A stretch of 64,000 bases of DNA from contig CALLPC010000006.1 in the NCBI GenBank assembly GCA_938015525.1, positions 329,366-393,365 of the forward strand, written 5' to 3'. Positions 8,403 to 17,254 of this stretch are shown here, in pieces (positions within the stretch are counted from its first letter, which is position 1; each line of letters begins with the position of its first letter). The position numbers and the translations under genes were made by a program. The stretch comes from an uncultured Dehalococcoidia bacterium. GTDB lineage: Bacteria > Chloroflexota > Dehalococcoidia > Tepidiformales > Tepidiformaceae. The notes beneath the pieces are model-generated. The model searched no databases and was not told the origin of the DNA. It was given only the letters and a program-made list of their open reading frames with translations.

Positions 8403-9148
8403 CGAAGGCGCCTGAACGGCGAGGGGCATCGCTTGCAGAGATCGAGGAGCAGCTGGTCGCTGGGGGCGAGCCGCCGCTTCTCTTGCGGCGGAAGGTCGTG
8501 GGGGGCTTGGTGGTGGCCTTCGCCGCAGCGGTCATCGTGTACTGGGCGACGAGCGACTATCTCGGCATCTCGTACACGATCGATGAGGAGCCGTTCCGGA
8601 AATGGGTGGACGGGTTCGGGCTGCTCGGACCGCTGGTGTTCATCGTCATCATGGCGCTCTCCGTATTGTTCGCGCCGGTCCCGAACGCCCCGATTTTCAT
8701 GGCCGCGGGGCTGGCCTGGGGGCCGGTCTTGGGGACGGCCTACTGTATGGCAGGGCTCATCCTCGGCTCGGCGATGGCGTTCTGGGTGGCACGGCGGTTC
8801 GGCCGCCGCCACCTGCCGCGGCTCATCGGCGCGAAGAACGCTGCCCGGGTCGATTCGCTCGTGCTCGAGATGGGGGGCAGGGTGGTGTTCTGGTCTCGGA
8901 TGATCCCGGCCGTCAATTTTGACTGGATCAGCTTCGTGGCCGGGATGACAGCGATTCCCTTTCGGGTGTTCATCGTTTACTCGGCGCTGGGGATGCTGTT
9001 CCCGACGGCGATCTCGGTGGTTGCCGGGGACGGGCTTGGGCGCGATTTTCGCATCACGCTCGCGGCGGGGGGCGTGTGGGTGGCGGTCATCGTCGTGAGT
9101 GCGGCGGTGTACTGGCAGCGGCGGCGGAACGGGACCGGACAGGCCTGA
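8399..9148 (+). CDS. TVP38/TMEM64 (DedA-like) membrane protein
   Basis: A 249-residue integral membrane protein with a cytoplasmic N-tail of about 40 residues and five or six hydrophobic segments. The central FAPVPNAPIFMAAGLAWG stretch and the GSAMAFWVARRFGR block are typical of the VTT domain (TVP38/TMEM64/DedA), members of which move or scramble phospholipids. The GTG start overlaps the hydrolase stop, so the two are coupled. The exact role is unknown. The unusual RMIPAVNFDWISFVAGM segment replaces the more common RxxPxxPF motif. Confidence 0.8.
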   Translation: MTKAPERRGASLAEIEEQLVAGGEPPLLLRRKVVGGLVVAFAAAVIVYWATSDYLGISYTIDEEPFRKWVDGFGLLGPLVFIVIMALSVLFAPVPNAPIFMAAGLAWGPVLGTAYCMAGLILGSAMAFWVARRFGRRHLPRLIGAKNAARVDSLVLEMGGRVVFWSRMIPAVNFDWISFVAGMTAIPFRVFIVYSALGMLFPTAISVVAGDGLGRDFRITLAAGGVWVAVIVVSAAVYWQRRRNGTGQA

Positions 9149-9166
9149 AAAACGCAGGGGTGGCCT

Positions 9167-9198
9167 GCGGCCGTTTGCGGGAATCCGTTCCCGGCCGC
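9167..9198 (+). terminator. Interrupted hairpin after the TVP38 gene
   Basis: Two stacked inverted repeats, GCGGCC/GGCCGC outside and CGGGAA/TTCCCG inside (loop TCCG), form a long hairpin with a 5-base bulge. No T-run follows, so it may be a weak or factor-dependent terminator between the membrane gene and the GGDEF-like gene. Confidence 0.35.
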
Positions 9199-9269
9199 TC
9201 GGGGATTCGCCTATCTCGGTGCGGCAGGGAGGCCGGGAGAATGCCGCTGTACGAGAGGAGGTGTTCCTG

Positions 9270-9782
9270 ATGGTGGCCGCTCGGTTCCCTGCCCATCTGC
9301 GACCGCTCGAGGCCCCGGAGGGAGGGGCCTTCACCGGGGCTCCGCCCCGCACAGCGCGCCGGCTGCTCTCGCGGGTCGACCTGCTGCACCACCTGGACGC
9401 CGTGGCGGAGATCGCCGGCAGTGCTCCGCTGTCGTTCCTCGCGGTCCGGGTTGCAGGCCTCGAGGGGGTCGAACGGGAGCGGGGCGACGTCGGGGTTCGG
9501 TTCGTGGTGCGAGGGGTCGGGGATACGCTGAACGGGCTCTGCCGAGGGACGGATATCGCGGGCGAGCTCGGGGCAGGGAGCTTCGGGGTCATCCTCCAGG
9601 GTGCGGGCGCCACGGCAGCGGCCGCGACCGCTGCGCGGCTGACGCACCACCTGAATCGGCTGGCGTTTCTGCCGCCGTGCTGCAGCGTGCTGGTGGGAGC
9701 AGCGACAGGGACGGGCATCCACGGGCGCCGGCTGGCGTGGGCGGCGGTGGAGACGGTCGATGGGGGCTGCTGCGGGGGTTAA
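9270..9782 (+). CDS. Degenerate GGDEF-domain protein
   Basis: The 170-residue protein aligns by eye with a diguanylate cyclase domain: DLLHHLDAVAEIA (about 37-49), the beta-strand SFLAVRVAGLEGVE where active enzymes have a metal Asp, GDTLNGLCRGTDIAGEL, then GAGSF (101-105) in place of GGDEF. With the signature glycine/acidic residues changed and metal Asp missing, cyclase activity is not expected; it could bind nucleotide or a partner. Start chosen at ATG 9270, seven bases after AGAGGAGGTG. The C-terminus is short and Cys-rich (GGCCGG). The 3' end overlaps the convergent gene by four bases. Confidence 0.7.
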   Translation: MVAARFPAHLRPLEAPEGGAFTGAPPRTARRLLSRVDLLHHLDAVAEIAGSAPLSFLAVRVAGLEGVERERGDVGVRFVVRGVGDTLNGLCRGTDIAGELGAGSFGVILQGAGATAAAATAARLTHHLNRLAFLPPCCSVLVGAATGTGIHGRRLAWAAVETVDGGCCGG

Positions 9783-10372
9783 AGCAGCCGCGTTGCGATG
9801 GGCAGCGCCCAGCGGGTGAGCGCGGCCCGCCGCTGGAAGTTCTCCCGGGCTGCCGGCGGCGGGGTACGGGAGCGCTCCCAGGAGCCAAGGCTGTCGTACC
9901 AGGTGATGAGCAGCATGATGACGGCCCCCGTTTCGGCGTGGCGGGAGAGGAGGGCACGGGGCTCGGCGCGGTAGGCGGGGTCGTTCTCGAAGGACTCCCA
10001 CGCAGCAGCGGAGAGGCGGATGAATTCATCCAGGTCGGGTGGCGCGATTTCGAACGAACGGAAGACGTAAACGCCCGGGGTCCGCTGGGGAACCGGCTCG
10101 GCCGGGCGGGCCGCGGAATGGAAGTCATCCTGTTCGATGACCTCGGCGCCGTCGAAGTGCGGGAGCGTCCATTCGCGGGCATCGCCGACCGCGACGAGAA
10201 TGGCCTCATCGGTGCGGAGGCCGAGGAGGCCGCCGAACGCCCCCCAGGGCACCAGCCCGGCCTGGCGGCAGGCCCCGGCCCATTCCTCTGCGGGGCCGCG
10301 GAGGTGCGCGGCCGTTTGCGGCCCGTCGAACCGGACCCGCGCGACGCGGTAGACGGCTCGATGGTCGGTCAT
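9779..10372 (-). CDS. Uncharacterised protein, possibly NIPSNAP-like
   Basis: A 197-residue soluble protein I do not firmly recognise. Its middle (GVYVFRSFEIAPPDLDEF, about 107-124) followed by an aromatic helix and a VIMLLITWYDSLGSWE strand resembles the dimeric ferredoxin-like NIPSNAP fold, with perhaps a second copy in the N-terminal half (YRVARVRFDG). No catalytic motif is evident. Its start overlaps the acetyltransferase stop by ATGA, so the two are co-expressed. Confidence 0.6.
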   Translation of the reverse strand: MTDHRAVYRVARVRFDGPQTAAHLRGPAEEWAGACRQAGLVPWGAFGGLLGLRTDEAILVAVGDAREWTLPHFDGAEVIEQDDFHSAARPAEPVPQRTPGVYVFRSFEIAPPDLDEFIRLSAAAWESFENDPAYRAEPRALLSRHAETGAVIMLLITWYDSLGSWERSRTPPPAARENFQRRAALTRWALPIATRLL

Positions 10373-10869
10373 GGGGCCGCGTCCGGGGCAAGCGGAACGG
10401 AGAGGTCCGGGCCGCGGAGGTCGAACACGACGGCCACTTCTTTACAGTTCGTGAAGAAGGGGCAGCGGACGCACTCGTTCCAGACTTTCTGGGGGAACTC
10501 CATGACATTGGCGAGGCGGAAGCCCAGCTTCTGGAAGAAGCCGGGGCGATAGGTGAGAGCGAAGACACGCTCGAGGCCAAAGGCGCGTGCGTCTTCGATA
10601 CAGGCGGCAACGATGGCGGCGCCGACTCCCCGTCCCTGGGCTGATTCGGCAACGGCGAGGGAACGGACTTCTGCGAGGTCGGGGCCCATGATGTGGAGGG
10701 AGCCGCAGCCGACGATTTCGCCGCCGAGGCGGGCGACTTTGAAATCGCGAATCGCCTCGTAGATTTCACCGATGGGGCGATGGAGCATATCGCCCCGGTC
10801 GGCCCAGTAGGTGACGAGCGCATGGATGGCGCCGGCATCGGCCAGCCGTGCTGGTTCGACGACAGTCAT
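10369..10869 (-). CDS. GNAT N-acetyltransferase, ArgA-like
   Basis: A GNAT-fold acetyltransferase of 166 residues from the ATG at 10869. The acetyl-CoA-binding motif QGRGVGAAIV is near residue 75, preceded by the AEVRSLAV strand, and PGFFQKLGF follows. The tail KVWNECVRCPFFTNCKEVAV is typical of the stand-alone short N-acetylglutamate synthases used for arginine synthesis in many bacteria lacking full-length ArgA. Function in arginine synthesis is therefore likely but not certain. A GTG at 10914 would give 15 more residues and sits two bases after the stop of a tiny upstream frame. Confidence 0.75.
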   Translation of the reverse strand: MTVVEPARLADAGAIHALVTYWADRGDMLHRPIGEIYEAIRDFKVARLGGEIVGCGSLHIMGPDLAEVRSLAVAESAQGRGVGAAIVAACIEDARAFGLERVFALTYRPGFFQKLGFRLANVMEFPQKVWNECVRCPFFTNCKEVAVVFDLRGPDLSVPLAPDAAP

Positions 10870-10916
10870 GGATGGGGAACGCTCCTGTGGTTCGGGCAGT
10901 GCTGGGTGCGGCACGG

Positions 10917-10991
10917 TCAGGAGCGCCGGCGAACGGGGGCGACGTGCGTGGCGTCGCCCGGGGTCACCTCGAACAGCTGGAGCGGTGGCAT
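10917..10991 (-). CDS. Possible leaderless 24-residue frame upstream of the acetyltransferase
   Basis: ATG at 10991 opens a frame reading MPPLQLFEVTPGDATH and eight further residues, ending TGA two bases before a GTG in frame with the acetyltransferase. A TACACT hexamer (11003-10998) lies six bases before the ATG, the spacing seen before many real genes here, so the mRNA could be leaderless. No homologue is recognised; this may be a short leader cistron or only the 5' leader of the next gene. Confidence 0.3.
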   Translation of the reverse strand: MPPLQLFEVTPGDATHVAPVRRRS

Positions 10992-11087
10992 GGGAGCAGT
11001 GTACGCGAGCGCGGCCAGATGTCGCGAGCGGCGGTAGAGCGCGGCGCGGCCGCGCGGTAGGCTGGGGCAGCCGGGGTATCCGGCGGG

Positions 11088-12011
11088 GTGACTGCGATGC
11101 GTATCGTGGTGATGGGACAGGCGGCCTTCGGCGAGGCCGTGTTCCGGCGGCTCCGGGAAGACGGGTTCGAGGTCGCCGGGGTGAGCGCGCCGTGCCCGGA
11201 GGGGGGCCGGGAAGACCCGCTCTGGGCGGCGGCTTCGGCGGCGGGGATTCCGATTGTCGAAACGCGCCGTCTCAAAGAGGCCGATGGTCAGGAGGCCTGG
11301 GCTGCGCTACAGCCGGACCTCTGCGTGATGGCGTTCGTGACGGAGGTCATCCCGTACGACGTGCTGACGCTTCCGCGCCGGGGGAGCATCCAGTACCACC
11401 CGAGTCTCCTGCCGCTGCACCGGGGTTCCTCGGCGATCAACTGGGCGATTATTTACGGGCGCACGGAAACGGGGTTGACGATTTTCTGGCCGGACCGGGG
11501 CATCGACACCGGACCGATCCTCCTCCAGCGGAGCTGCCCGATTGGGCCGGACGACACGGTCGGGTCCGTGTACTTCGAGCGGCTCTTCCCGATGGGAGTG
11601 GAGGCGATGGCCGAGGCGGCAGCCCTCGTGCGAGACGGGAAGGCGCCCCGTATCGAGCAGGACCACGCGAGGGCGACGTACGAGCCCCCCTGTCGAGATG
11701 AGCATGCGGCGATTCGCTGGCATGAGCCGGCGGACCGGCTCTACGCGCTCATCCGGGGCTGCAATCCGCAGCCCGGTGCGTGGACGATGTTCGAGGGTCG
11801 GCGGCTGAGGGTCTTCGACTGCCGGTTGACAGGGGAAGAGGAACCGGGCATGCCGGGCCGCGTGTTGCGGGTCGAAGAAGGAAGTTTCGACGTTCGCCTG
11901 AACGGCGGCGTGTTGCGGGTGATGCGGGTGCAGCCGGAGGGCGGGAAGAAGATGCCCGCAGGCGATTGGGCGCGGGAGGCGGGCCTCGCGGCGGGCTACC
12001 GGTTCCGGTGA
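11088..12011 (+). CDS. Formyltransferase-family protein (Fmt-like)
   Basis: The N-terminal ~200 residues have the folate-dependent formyltransferase fold: VVMGQAAFGEAVF at the start, the catalytic SLLPLHRGSSAINWAI block (about 103-118) with Asn and His, and GLTIFWPDRGIDTGPIL with the catalytic Asp. A C-terminal OB-like domain (about 215-300) completes a 307-residue protein. It resembles the hydrolase half of 10-formyltetrahydrofolate dehydrogenase as much as methionyl-tRNA formyltransferase. There is no def gene beside it, so it may not be the initiator-tRNA enzyme. GTG 11088 or ATG 11097 could start it. Confidence 0.75.
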   Translation: MTAMRIVVMGQAAFGEAVFRRLREDGFEVAGVSAPCPEGGREDPLWAAASAAGIPIVETRRLKEADGQEAWAALQPDLCVMAFVTEVIPYDVLTLPRRGSIQYHPSLLPLHRGSSAINWAIIYGRTETGLTIFWPDRGIDTGPILLQRSCPIGPDDTVGSVYFERLFPMGVEAMAEAAALVRDGKAPRIEQDHARATYEPPCRDEHAAIRWHEPADRLYALIRGCNPQPGAWTMFEGRRLRVFDCRLTGEEEPGMPGRVLRVEEGSFDVRLNGGVLRVMRVQPEGGKKMPAGDWAREAGLAAGYRFR

Positions 12012-12021
12012 CGTCCGCGGG

Positions 12022-14148
12022 CTAGAGATACGCGAGCAGGAAGTCGATAACTCGCTGCTCCTGATACTCGAGCCCGCGCCGGTCACGCGGCATATGCCGC
12101 TCCTCCGGGAAGATGAGGAGGTCGTACGGTTTCCCGGCTTCGGTGAGCGCCACGATGAGGCGGGCAGTGTGGCGAAAATGGACGTTTTCGTCGGTCATGC
12201 CGTGGACGAGCAGGAGGCGGCCCTCGAGGCAGTGGGCGTGGGCCAGGGCGGAGGCTTTGCGGTAGCCGTCCGGGTTTTCCGCAGGCGTGCCCATGTAGCG
12301 CTCGGTGTAGCCCGTGTCGTAGCCGTCCCAGTCGGTGACGGGCGCACCTGCCACGCCGACGCGGAATACTTCCGGGGCCTTGAGCAGGCACATGAGCGTC
12401 AGGTAGCCGCCGTAACTCCAGCCGTAGACCCCGACGCGGGAGCTATCGATGCCCGGCAGTCCAGCCAGGTAGCGGACGCCTGCGACCTGGTCTTCCACCT
12501 CGACAGTGCCCATGTGGCGGCTGATGTGGGCTTCGAAGGCGAGGCCCCGCCCGCTGCTCCCGCGATTATCGAGTTTGAAGACGGCCATGCCCTGCTGAGC
12601 GAGGTACTGGGCTCTGAGGTCGACCGTGAGGCTCCAGTCGTCGATGACGGTCTGGACGTGGGGGCCGCCATAGGCAGAGATGACGACGGGTGCCGGGCCC
12701 TCCGCGGCGGCCGGGCGGTAGAGGGCGCCGTAGAGCGGGGTGCCGTCGGAGGCGGTGACCTCGTGGAATTCGGGTACGGCGAGGCCAAGCGAAGCGGCAT
12801 CGATAGGCTCGGCATCGTGGACGGGCAGAACGCGGCCGCCGCGGAGGTCCCGCGCGACGATGCGCGGCGGAACCTGGCGAGAGCTCCAGCGGTCGAGCAG
12901 CCAGGCACCGCCGGGCGCGAGCACCCCGGCGTGCCAGCCGGCTTCGGAGGTGAGGCGCTCGGGTTCTCCCCCGGTGAGCGGGACCCGGTACAGGTGACGC
13001 TGGAGCGGCGACTCGCGCGTGGCGGCAAAGTAGACGAGCGCCCGTTCTTCATCGACGCCGAGCACCGATGTGACCATCCAGGGGCCGGCGGTGAGCTGGC
13101 GTTCGATGGCGCCATCGGAGTTCCGGAGTTCGAGGTGGCGGTAGCCGGTTCGCTCGCTTGACCAGAGGATGCGGCCGTCGCGGAGGAAGATGGTGTCGCC
13201 GGCGAGGTTGATCCAGGGCTCCTGGCGCTCTTCGATGAGGACGCGTCCCGGCTCTTCGTGCTCGAAGAGCACGAGGCGGAGTGTGCGCTGGTCACGGGAG
13301 AGGACCTGGACGGCAAGCGCGCCATCGGGCCGCCAGCCGACGCGCGCGATGTAGATGTCACGGTCGGGGCCGAGGTCGAGCCATTCGACCCGGCCGGTCG
13401 CGACGTCAGCGATCGCGAGGTCCAGGACGGCGTTCGGCTGACCGGCGAAGGGGAAGCGGTGGCGCTCGATGTCGATGCCAGCCGTGCCCTGGTGGACGAT
13501 AGGGTACTCGGGGATATGGCGGGAATCGGCACGGAGGAAGGCGATGCGCGTGCCGTCGGGGCTCCACCAGAAGCCGCGGTCGCGGCCGAGCTCCTCGTGG
13601 GCGATAAACTCGGCGAGACCGTTCGTCAGCCCGTCCTCGGCGTCGTGCGTCAGGCGGACAGGCTCGCCGCCGGAAATCGGGAGAACGTACAGGTCGCCGT
13701 CGCGGACGAAGGCGATGCGGCCGCCCGAGGGCGAGAGCATGGCATCGACGGCGCCTTCGGAACCGGGCACCGGTTTCAGCTGGCCGTCGCCGATGCGGAG
13801 CCAGAGCTGGCCGCCGCCGGGGACGAGGAGGGTGGGAACCGGTGCGTTTTCGGCGAACTGGTAGCTGGTCACGCCGAGTTCCCGGAGGCGGGCGCGCTCG
13901 CGGCGGAGCGCCTCTTCACGGGGAAGCTGTGCTTCATCGGTCGTGGCAGGCGGGGGGCCCGCGATGACACGGCGCTCGCCGGTTTCGAGGTCAAGCAGCC
14001 AGAGGCTGAGAATGAGGCTGCCTTCGGCGGAGTAGAGGTAGGTGACTGCGCGAGCATCCGGGGTGAAGCCGAGGCCGCTGGGGACGTTCATGCCCGGCCT
14101 CGGGAAGCGGGCGATGTCGGCGATGGTCAGTCGGCGAGGGGCCGTCAC
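12022..14148 (-). CDS. S9 family prolyl oligopeptidase (dipeptidyl peptidase IV-like)
   Basis: A 708-residue cytoplasmic-looking peptidase with an N-terminal beta-propeller (WD40-like repeats such as [19 protein letters not shown] and [13 protein letters not shown]) and a C-terminal alpha/beta hydrolase. The triad is visible: Ser578 in GWSYGGY, Asp653 in TDENVHF and His685 in EERHMPR. A double-Glu motif for the substrate N-terminus lies in [11 protein letters not shown], as in DPP IV, suggesting removal of Xaa-Pro dipeptides. No signal peptide is seen. It starts with GTG overlapping the aminopeptidase stop by four bases. Confidence 0.9.
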   Translation of the reverse strand: MTAPRRLTIADIARFPRPGMNVPSGLGFTPDARAVTYLYSAEGSLILSLWLLDLETGERRVIAGPPPATTDEAQLPREEALRRERARLRELGVTSYQFAENAPVPTLLVPGGGQLWLRIGDGQLKPVPGSEGAVDAMLSPSGGRIAFVRDGDLYVLPISGGEPVRLTHDAEDGLTNGLAEFIAHEELGRDRGFWWSPDGTRIAFLRADSRHIPEYPIVHQGTAGIDIERHRFPFAGQPNAVLDLAIADVATGRVEWLDLGPDRDIYIARVGWRPDGALAVQVLSRDQRTLRLVLFEHEEPGRVLIEERQEPWINLAGDTIFLRDGRILWSSERTGYRHLELRNSDGAIERQLTAGPWMVTSVLGVDEERALVYFAATRESPLQRHLYRVPLTGGEPERLTSEAGWHAGVLAPGGAWLLDRWSSRQVPPRIVARDLRGGRVLPVHDAEPIDAASLGLAVPEFHEVTASDGTPLYGALYRPAAAEGPAPVVISAYGGPHVQTVIDDWSLTVDLRAQYLAQQGMAVFKLDNRGSSGRGLAFEAHISRHMGTVEVEDQVAGVRYLAGLPGIDSSRVGVYGWSYGGYLTLMCLLKAPEVFRVGVAGAPVTDWDGYDTGYTERYMGTPAENPDGYRKASALAHAHCLEGRLLLVHGMTDENVHFRHTARLIVALTEAGKPYDLLIFPEERHMPRDRRGLEYQEQRVIDFLLAYL

Positions 14149-15527
14149 GGGGTGAAGGCCTCGCTGCGGAGTGCCTCGATAGCCGGGATGTCGGAAGGGA
14201 GGGCGGCGGTGAGCACTTCGGGAGCTCCTTCGGTCACGAGGACATCATCTTCAATGCGGATGCCGCCGAACCCGCGGAGGGTCTCGACGCGGTCCCAGTT
14301 GACTGCGTGGCGGTAATGCTGGCGGCGAACCGGGTCATCGAGGATGGCGGGGATGACATAGAAACCAGGCTCGATCGTTACGACATAGCCGGGCTGGAGG
14401 GGAAGGTCGGCGCGGAGCCATTTCAGGCCGAAGCGGTCGCTGGGGGTGCGGCCCTGGAGGCAGCCGCCCGCATCATGGGTGGCGAGGCCGAGGAGGTGGC
14501 CGAGCCCGTGGGGGAAGAAGAGGGCGTGGGCGTCGGCATCGACGAGGTCTGCGGGGGAGCCGCGGAGGATGCCCAAGTCGACGAGCCCGGCGGCGAGCCG
14601 CTCGCAGGCGCGGAGGTGGAGGTCGCGGTATTCGACTCCGGGGCGTGCTTGCTCGATGGCGGCGCGCTGGACGGCGTAGACGAGCTGGTAGAGGTCCCGC
14701 TGGATGCCCTCGAACCGGGGACCGGCAGGGAAGGTGCGGGTGACGTCGCTGGCGTAGCCGTCGACTTCGGCGCCGGCGTCGATGAGGACGAGGTCGCCGT
14801 CGCGAAGCTCACGGCGAGAGGGAGCGACGTGGAGGATGGCACCATTGGCGCCGGCGCCGACGATGGTGCCGTAGGCGGTACGGTCGGCACCGTGACGAAA
14901 GAGCTCGGCTTCGAGTTCGACCTGGAGGTCGCGCTCCGTGAGGCCGGGCCGGGCAGTGCGGAGGGCGAGGAGGTGGCCGGCCCGGCTGGCGGCGGCGGCC
15001 CTGCGCATGGCGTCGAGTTCCGCCGGGTCCTTGGCGCGACGGGCCTCACTGACCTGCCAGGAGAGCCTGGCCGCAAGGTCTTCGTCAAAGGTCGCCTCGA
15101 ACCGTTCCAGGGGAGGAAGGCGGTAGCCTTCGGGACGGTCGGCGAGGTCGTGATTGCCGAGGAGGGCGAGGGGTTCGCCCCGGCGGGCTTCGAGCCACGC
15201 GGCGAGGCGTTCGACAGGCTGAACCGGGAGGCCGGCGAGCGATTCGAGGCGGTCGGGGTCGGGGCCTTCGCCGGTCCAGATGCGGTCTTCCAGCGTGGGG
15301 TGTGCGACGAACAGTGCCCAGCCCTCGGCGGGGTCGAAGGCGAGGACGCTCGCAGGCTCGGCGATACCGGCGAGGTAGCGAAACTCCGGGTGTGCGTGGA
15401 AGTCGTGGAACTGGTCGGTGCCGGCAATCGGGAGCGGCAGGCCGCTGGCGACCAGGACAGCACCGCGGTCGAGGGCCCAGGTGCGGGCGACGGCGCTACG
15501 GCGCTGAGCGGCTGCGGCGCGTTCCAT
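14145..15527 (-). CDS. M24B Xaa-Pro aminopeptidase
   Basis: A 460-residue aminopeptidase P. The N-terminal domain (about 1-170) is followed by the pita-bread catalytic domain, with metal ligands in LIDAGAEVDGYASDVTRTF (two Asp), HGLGHLLGLATHD (His), TIEPGFYV (Glu) and RIEDDVLV (Glu). It releases N-terminal residues before proline. The ATG at 15527 is chosen because a TACACT -10 (15540-15535) lies seven bases upstream, fitting a leaderless start; the open frame extends further but is not conserved. It is coupled to the S9 peptidase, so the pair handles proline peptides. Confidence 0.92.
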   Translation of the reverse strand: MERAAAAQRRSAVARTWALDRGAVLVASGLPLPIAGTDQFHDFHAHPEFRYLAGIAEPASVLAFDPAEGWALFVAHPTLEDRIWTGEGPDPDRLESLAGLPVQPVERLAAWLEARRGEPLALLGNHDLADRPEGYRLPPLERFEATFDEDLAARLSWQVSEARRAKDPAELDAMRRAAAASRAGHLLALRTARPGLTERDLQVELEAELFRHGADRTAYGTIVGAGANGAILHVAPSRRELRDGDLVLIDAGAEVDGYASDVTRTFPAGPRFEGIQRDLYQLVYAVQRAAIEQARPGVEYRDLHLRACERLAAGLVDLGILRGSPADLVDADAHALFFPHGLGHLLGLATHDAGGCLQGRTPSDRFGLKWLRADLPLQPGYVVTIEPGFYVIPAILDDPVRRQHYRHAVNWDRVETLRGFGGIRIEDDVLVTEGAPEVLTAALPSDIPAIEALRSEAFTP

Positions 15528-15549
15528 GCGAGGGAGTGTAGCGGAGGAG

Positions 15550-16515
15550 TCAGCCGTACCGCTCGGCAGCGGCCCTGATGAGCCCGGCGACGCGGTCGCG
15601 GAGCTCGTCCGGGGCGACAACGACGGCCTCCGGCCCCCAGCTGAGGACCCATGGGGTAATCTCGAGCAGGCTCGGGAGGGAGACCTTCAGGCGGACGCCG
15701 CCCTCGGGGAGCATTTCGAGTTCCTGGGAGACGTGCCAGTAGCTTTCGCGGACCCGGTCGGCGACGGACGGCGAGAAATCGATGACGACGTCGTAACGAG
15801 ATTCGCCGATGACGACACCACGCCAGCTGTTGCGGAGGGTATCGGCGAGCCGGTCCAGGTCGACGGGTGTGAACTCCCGAAGGGTTTGTTCGACGGCGCG
15901 GATGCGGTCAACCTTGAAGACGCGGACTTCGCCGTGTGCGTGCGAGAAGCCGATGAGGTAGGTGCCGCTTTCGGTGTGGTCGAGGATGTAGGGGTCGACT
16001 TCGTAGCGGCGGGGGCCGGGCGCGTGGGCGGAGCGGTACTCGATGACGATGGAGCGGCTGGTGGCCCAGGCCTCGGTGATGCGGGCGAGGATTTCAGTAG
16101 CCTCGCGGTTGAAGGGCAGCTGGCGGTATTCGCGGACGGTGCGCTGCATGTGCTCGGCCATGCCCTTTGGGAGCGCCTCGGCGACTTTTTCGAGGGCAGT
16201 GAGCGCGTCGGGGTCGTGCTCATCGGCCGTCCTGAGCATGAGACGCATGGCGAAATAGAGCGCCCGACCTTCCTGGAGCGTGAGCCGGACCGGGCCGAAC
16301 AGCGGCTTGGCGCCGTCCATGACGCGCCAGCGGCGATTTTCGAAGACGAGGGGGACATTGAGCTCGCTTTCGATGGCAACGAGGTCTCGCTGGATGGTGC
16401 GCTGGGAGTAGCCGGTTTCGCGGGCGAGCTCGAGTGTGGTGACGCCGCTGGGCCGCCTGACGAGGATATCCCGGATGCGGATGAGGCGAGTCGAACGGCG
16501 GGTCTGTTCAGTCAA
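15550..16515 (-). CDS. HTH-WYL domain transcriptional regulator
   Basis: The first 60 residues form a winged helix (LARETGYSQRTIQRDLVAIES as recognition region), and about 145-225 is a WYL ligand-sensing domain (SIVIEYRSAHAP, YEVDPYILDH, YLIGFSHAHGEVRVFKVDRI). A WCX-like C-terminal extension follows. Such proteins repress or activate stress and defence genes on binding nucleic acid or small ligands. The TTG start at 16515 follows a strong AGGAGGTGAG Shine-Dalgarno. Targets are unknown; the peptidase pair just downstream is one candidate. Confidence 0.88.
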   Translation of the reverse strand: MTEQTRRSTRLIRIRDILVRRPSGVTTLELARETGYSQRTIQRDLVAIESELNVPLVFENRRWRVMDGAKPLFGPVRLTLQEGRALYFAMRLMLRTADEHDPDALTALEKVAEALPKGMAEHMQRTVREYRQLPFNREATEILARITEAWATSRSIVIEYRSAHAPGPRRYEVDPYILDHTESGTYLIGFSHAHGEVRVFKVDRIRAVEQTLREFTPVDLDRLADTLRNSWRGVVIGESRYDVVIDFSPSVADRVRESYWHVSQELEMLPEGGVRLKVSLPSLLEITPWVLSWGPEAVVVAPDELRDRVAGLIRAAAERYG

Positions 16516-16693
16516 GTGGGCTCACCTCCTGTCGCTGGGCTGCGAAGCCGCACGATATGGCGCAAAGGCGACAACTTGTGTCGCGGCAATCCAGCATTAC
16601 GCGGACTTTTGTGAATTTTCTGTGCTGCCAGGGGGCGGGTAAAGGATGGTTGGCGCGCGACGGGAGGAACGTGCTGCCCTAGGATCGGAGGGC

Positions 16694-17209
16694 ATGGCGC
16701 GCACACATGACCTCGGGCGGCTGTTCCACATCTCGGCGGAGGCCATCGGGGAACCAGGACGGCGTCGGTTTCGGCTGTGCGTGGTGAACGCGGCGGGATT
16801 CGCGGCATCGATGTGGCTGGAGAAGGAGCAGCTGAGCGCGCTGGGCGACGCGATCGAGACCGTGCTCGCCGACGAAGGGTATGAGTACGTGCCGCTGCCG
16901 CCAGATGACGCTCCGGCACGGCTGGCGGATATCGAGTCGTTCGACGTCGATATCCGGCTGGCCCAGTTGAGCATGGGAGTGAACGCAGAAGAGCGGCACA
17001 TCGTGCTCATCGCCGCGGACGGGCCGGCGGATGCGGATGAGACGACGGGCCTTACGATGGAGTTCGACTACCGTCGGGGGTATGAGCTGCGGCAACAGAT
17101 TGCCGCGGTGATTGCCGCCGGGCGGCCGCTCTGCCCGCTGTGCACGGCGCCGGTGGACCCCGGCGGCCATATGTGCGTTCGGCGAAACGGGCACCATCGG
17201 GAAGGGTAA
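16694..17209 (+). CDS. DUF3090 family protein
   Basis: A 171-residue protein of the DUF3090 (YjbR-like repeat) family, frequent in Actinobacteria and Chloroflexota. It shows ARTHDLGRLFHISAEAIG at the N-terminus, EKEQLSALGDAIE mid-protein, and a C-terminal CPLCTAPVDPGGHMC cluster (CxxC plus HxC) that could bind zinc. The ATG at 16694 is preceded by TAGGAT eight bases upstream. The biochemical role is unknown; in actinobacteria relatives neighbour MSMEG_4189-type genes linked to histidine/phosphatase loci, which is not the case here. Confidence 0.85.
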   Translation: MARTHDLGRLFHISAEAIGEPGRRRFRLCVVNAAGFAASMWLEKEQLSALGDAIETVLADEGYEYVPLPPDDAPARLADIESFDVDIRLAQLSMGVNAEERHIVLIAADGPADADETTGLTMEFDYRRGYELRQQIAAVIAAGRPLCPLCTAPVDPGGHMCVRRNGHHREG

Positions 17210-17241
17210 GGCACGGGCCGCGCCGCTACAGCGCGGGTTCG

Positions 17242-17247
17242 TATACT
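17242..17247 (+). promoter_or_regulatory. -10 hexamer of glpK, leaderless arrangement
   Basis: TATACT matches the -10 consensus at five of six bases and stands exactly seven bases before the glpK ATG with no Shine-Dalgarno between, so the mRNA would begin at or next to the start codon. No clear -35 is seen. Confidence 0.55.
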
Positions 17248-17254
17248 CCCGCAC

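Noticed and set aside
7733..9718. 661-codon minus-strand frame
   Set aside because: It covers three plus-strand genes with clear motifs and has shadow-like low-complexity composition.
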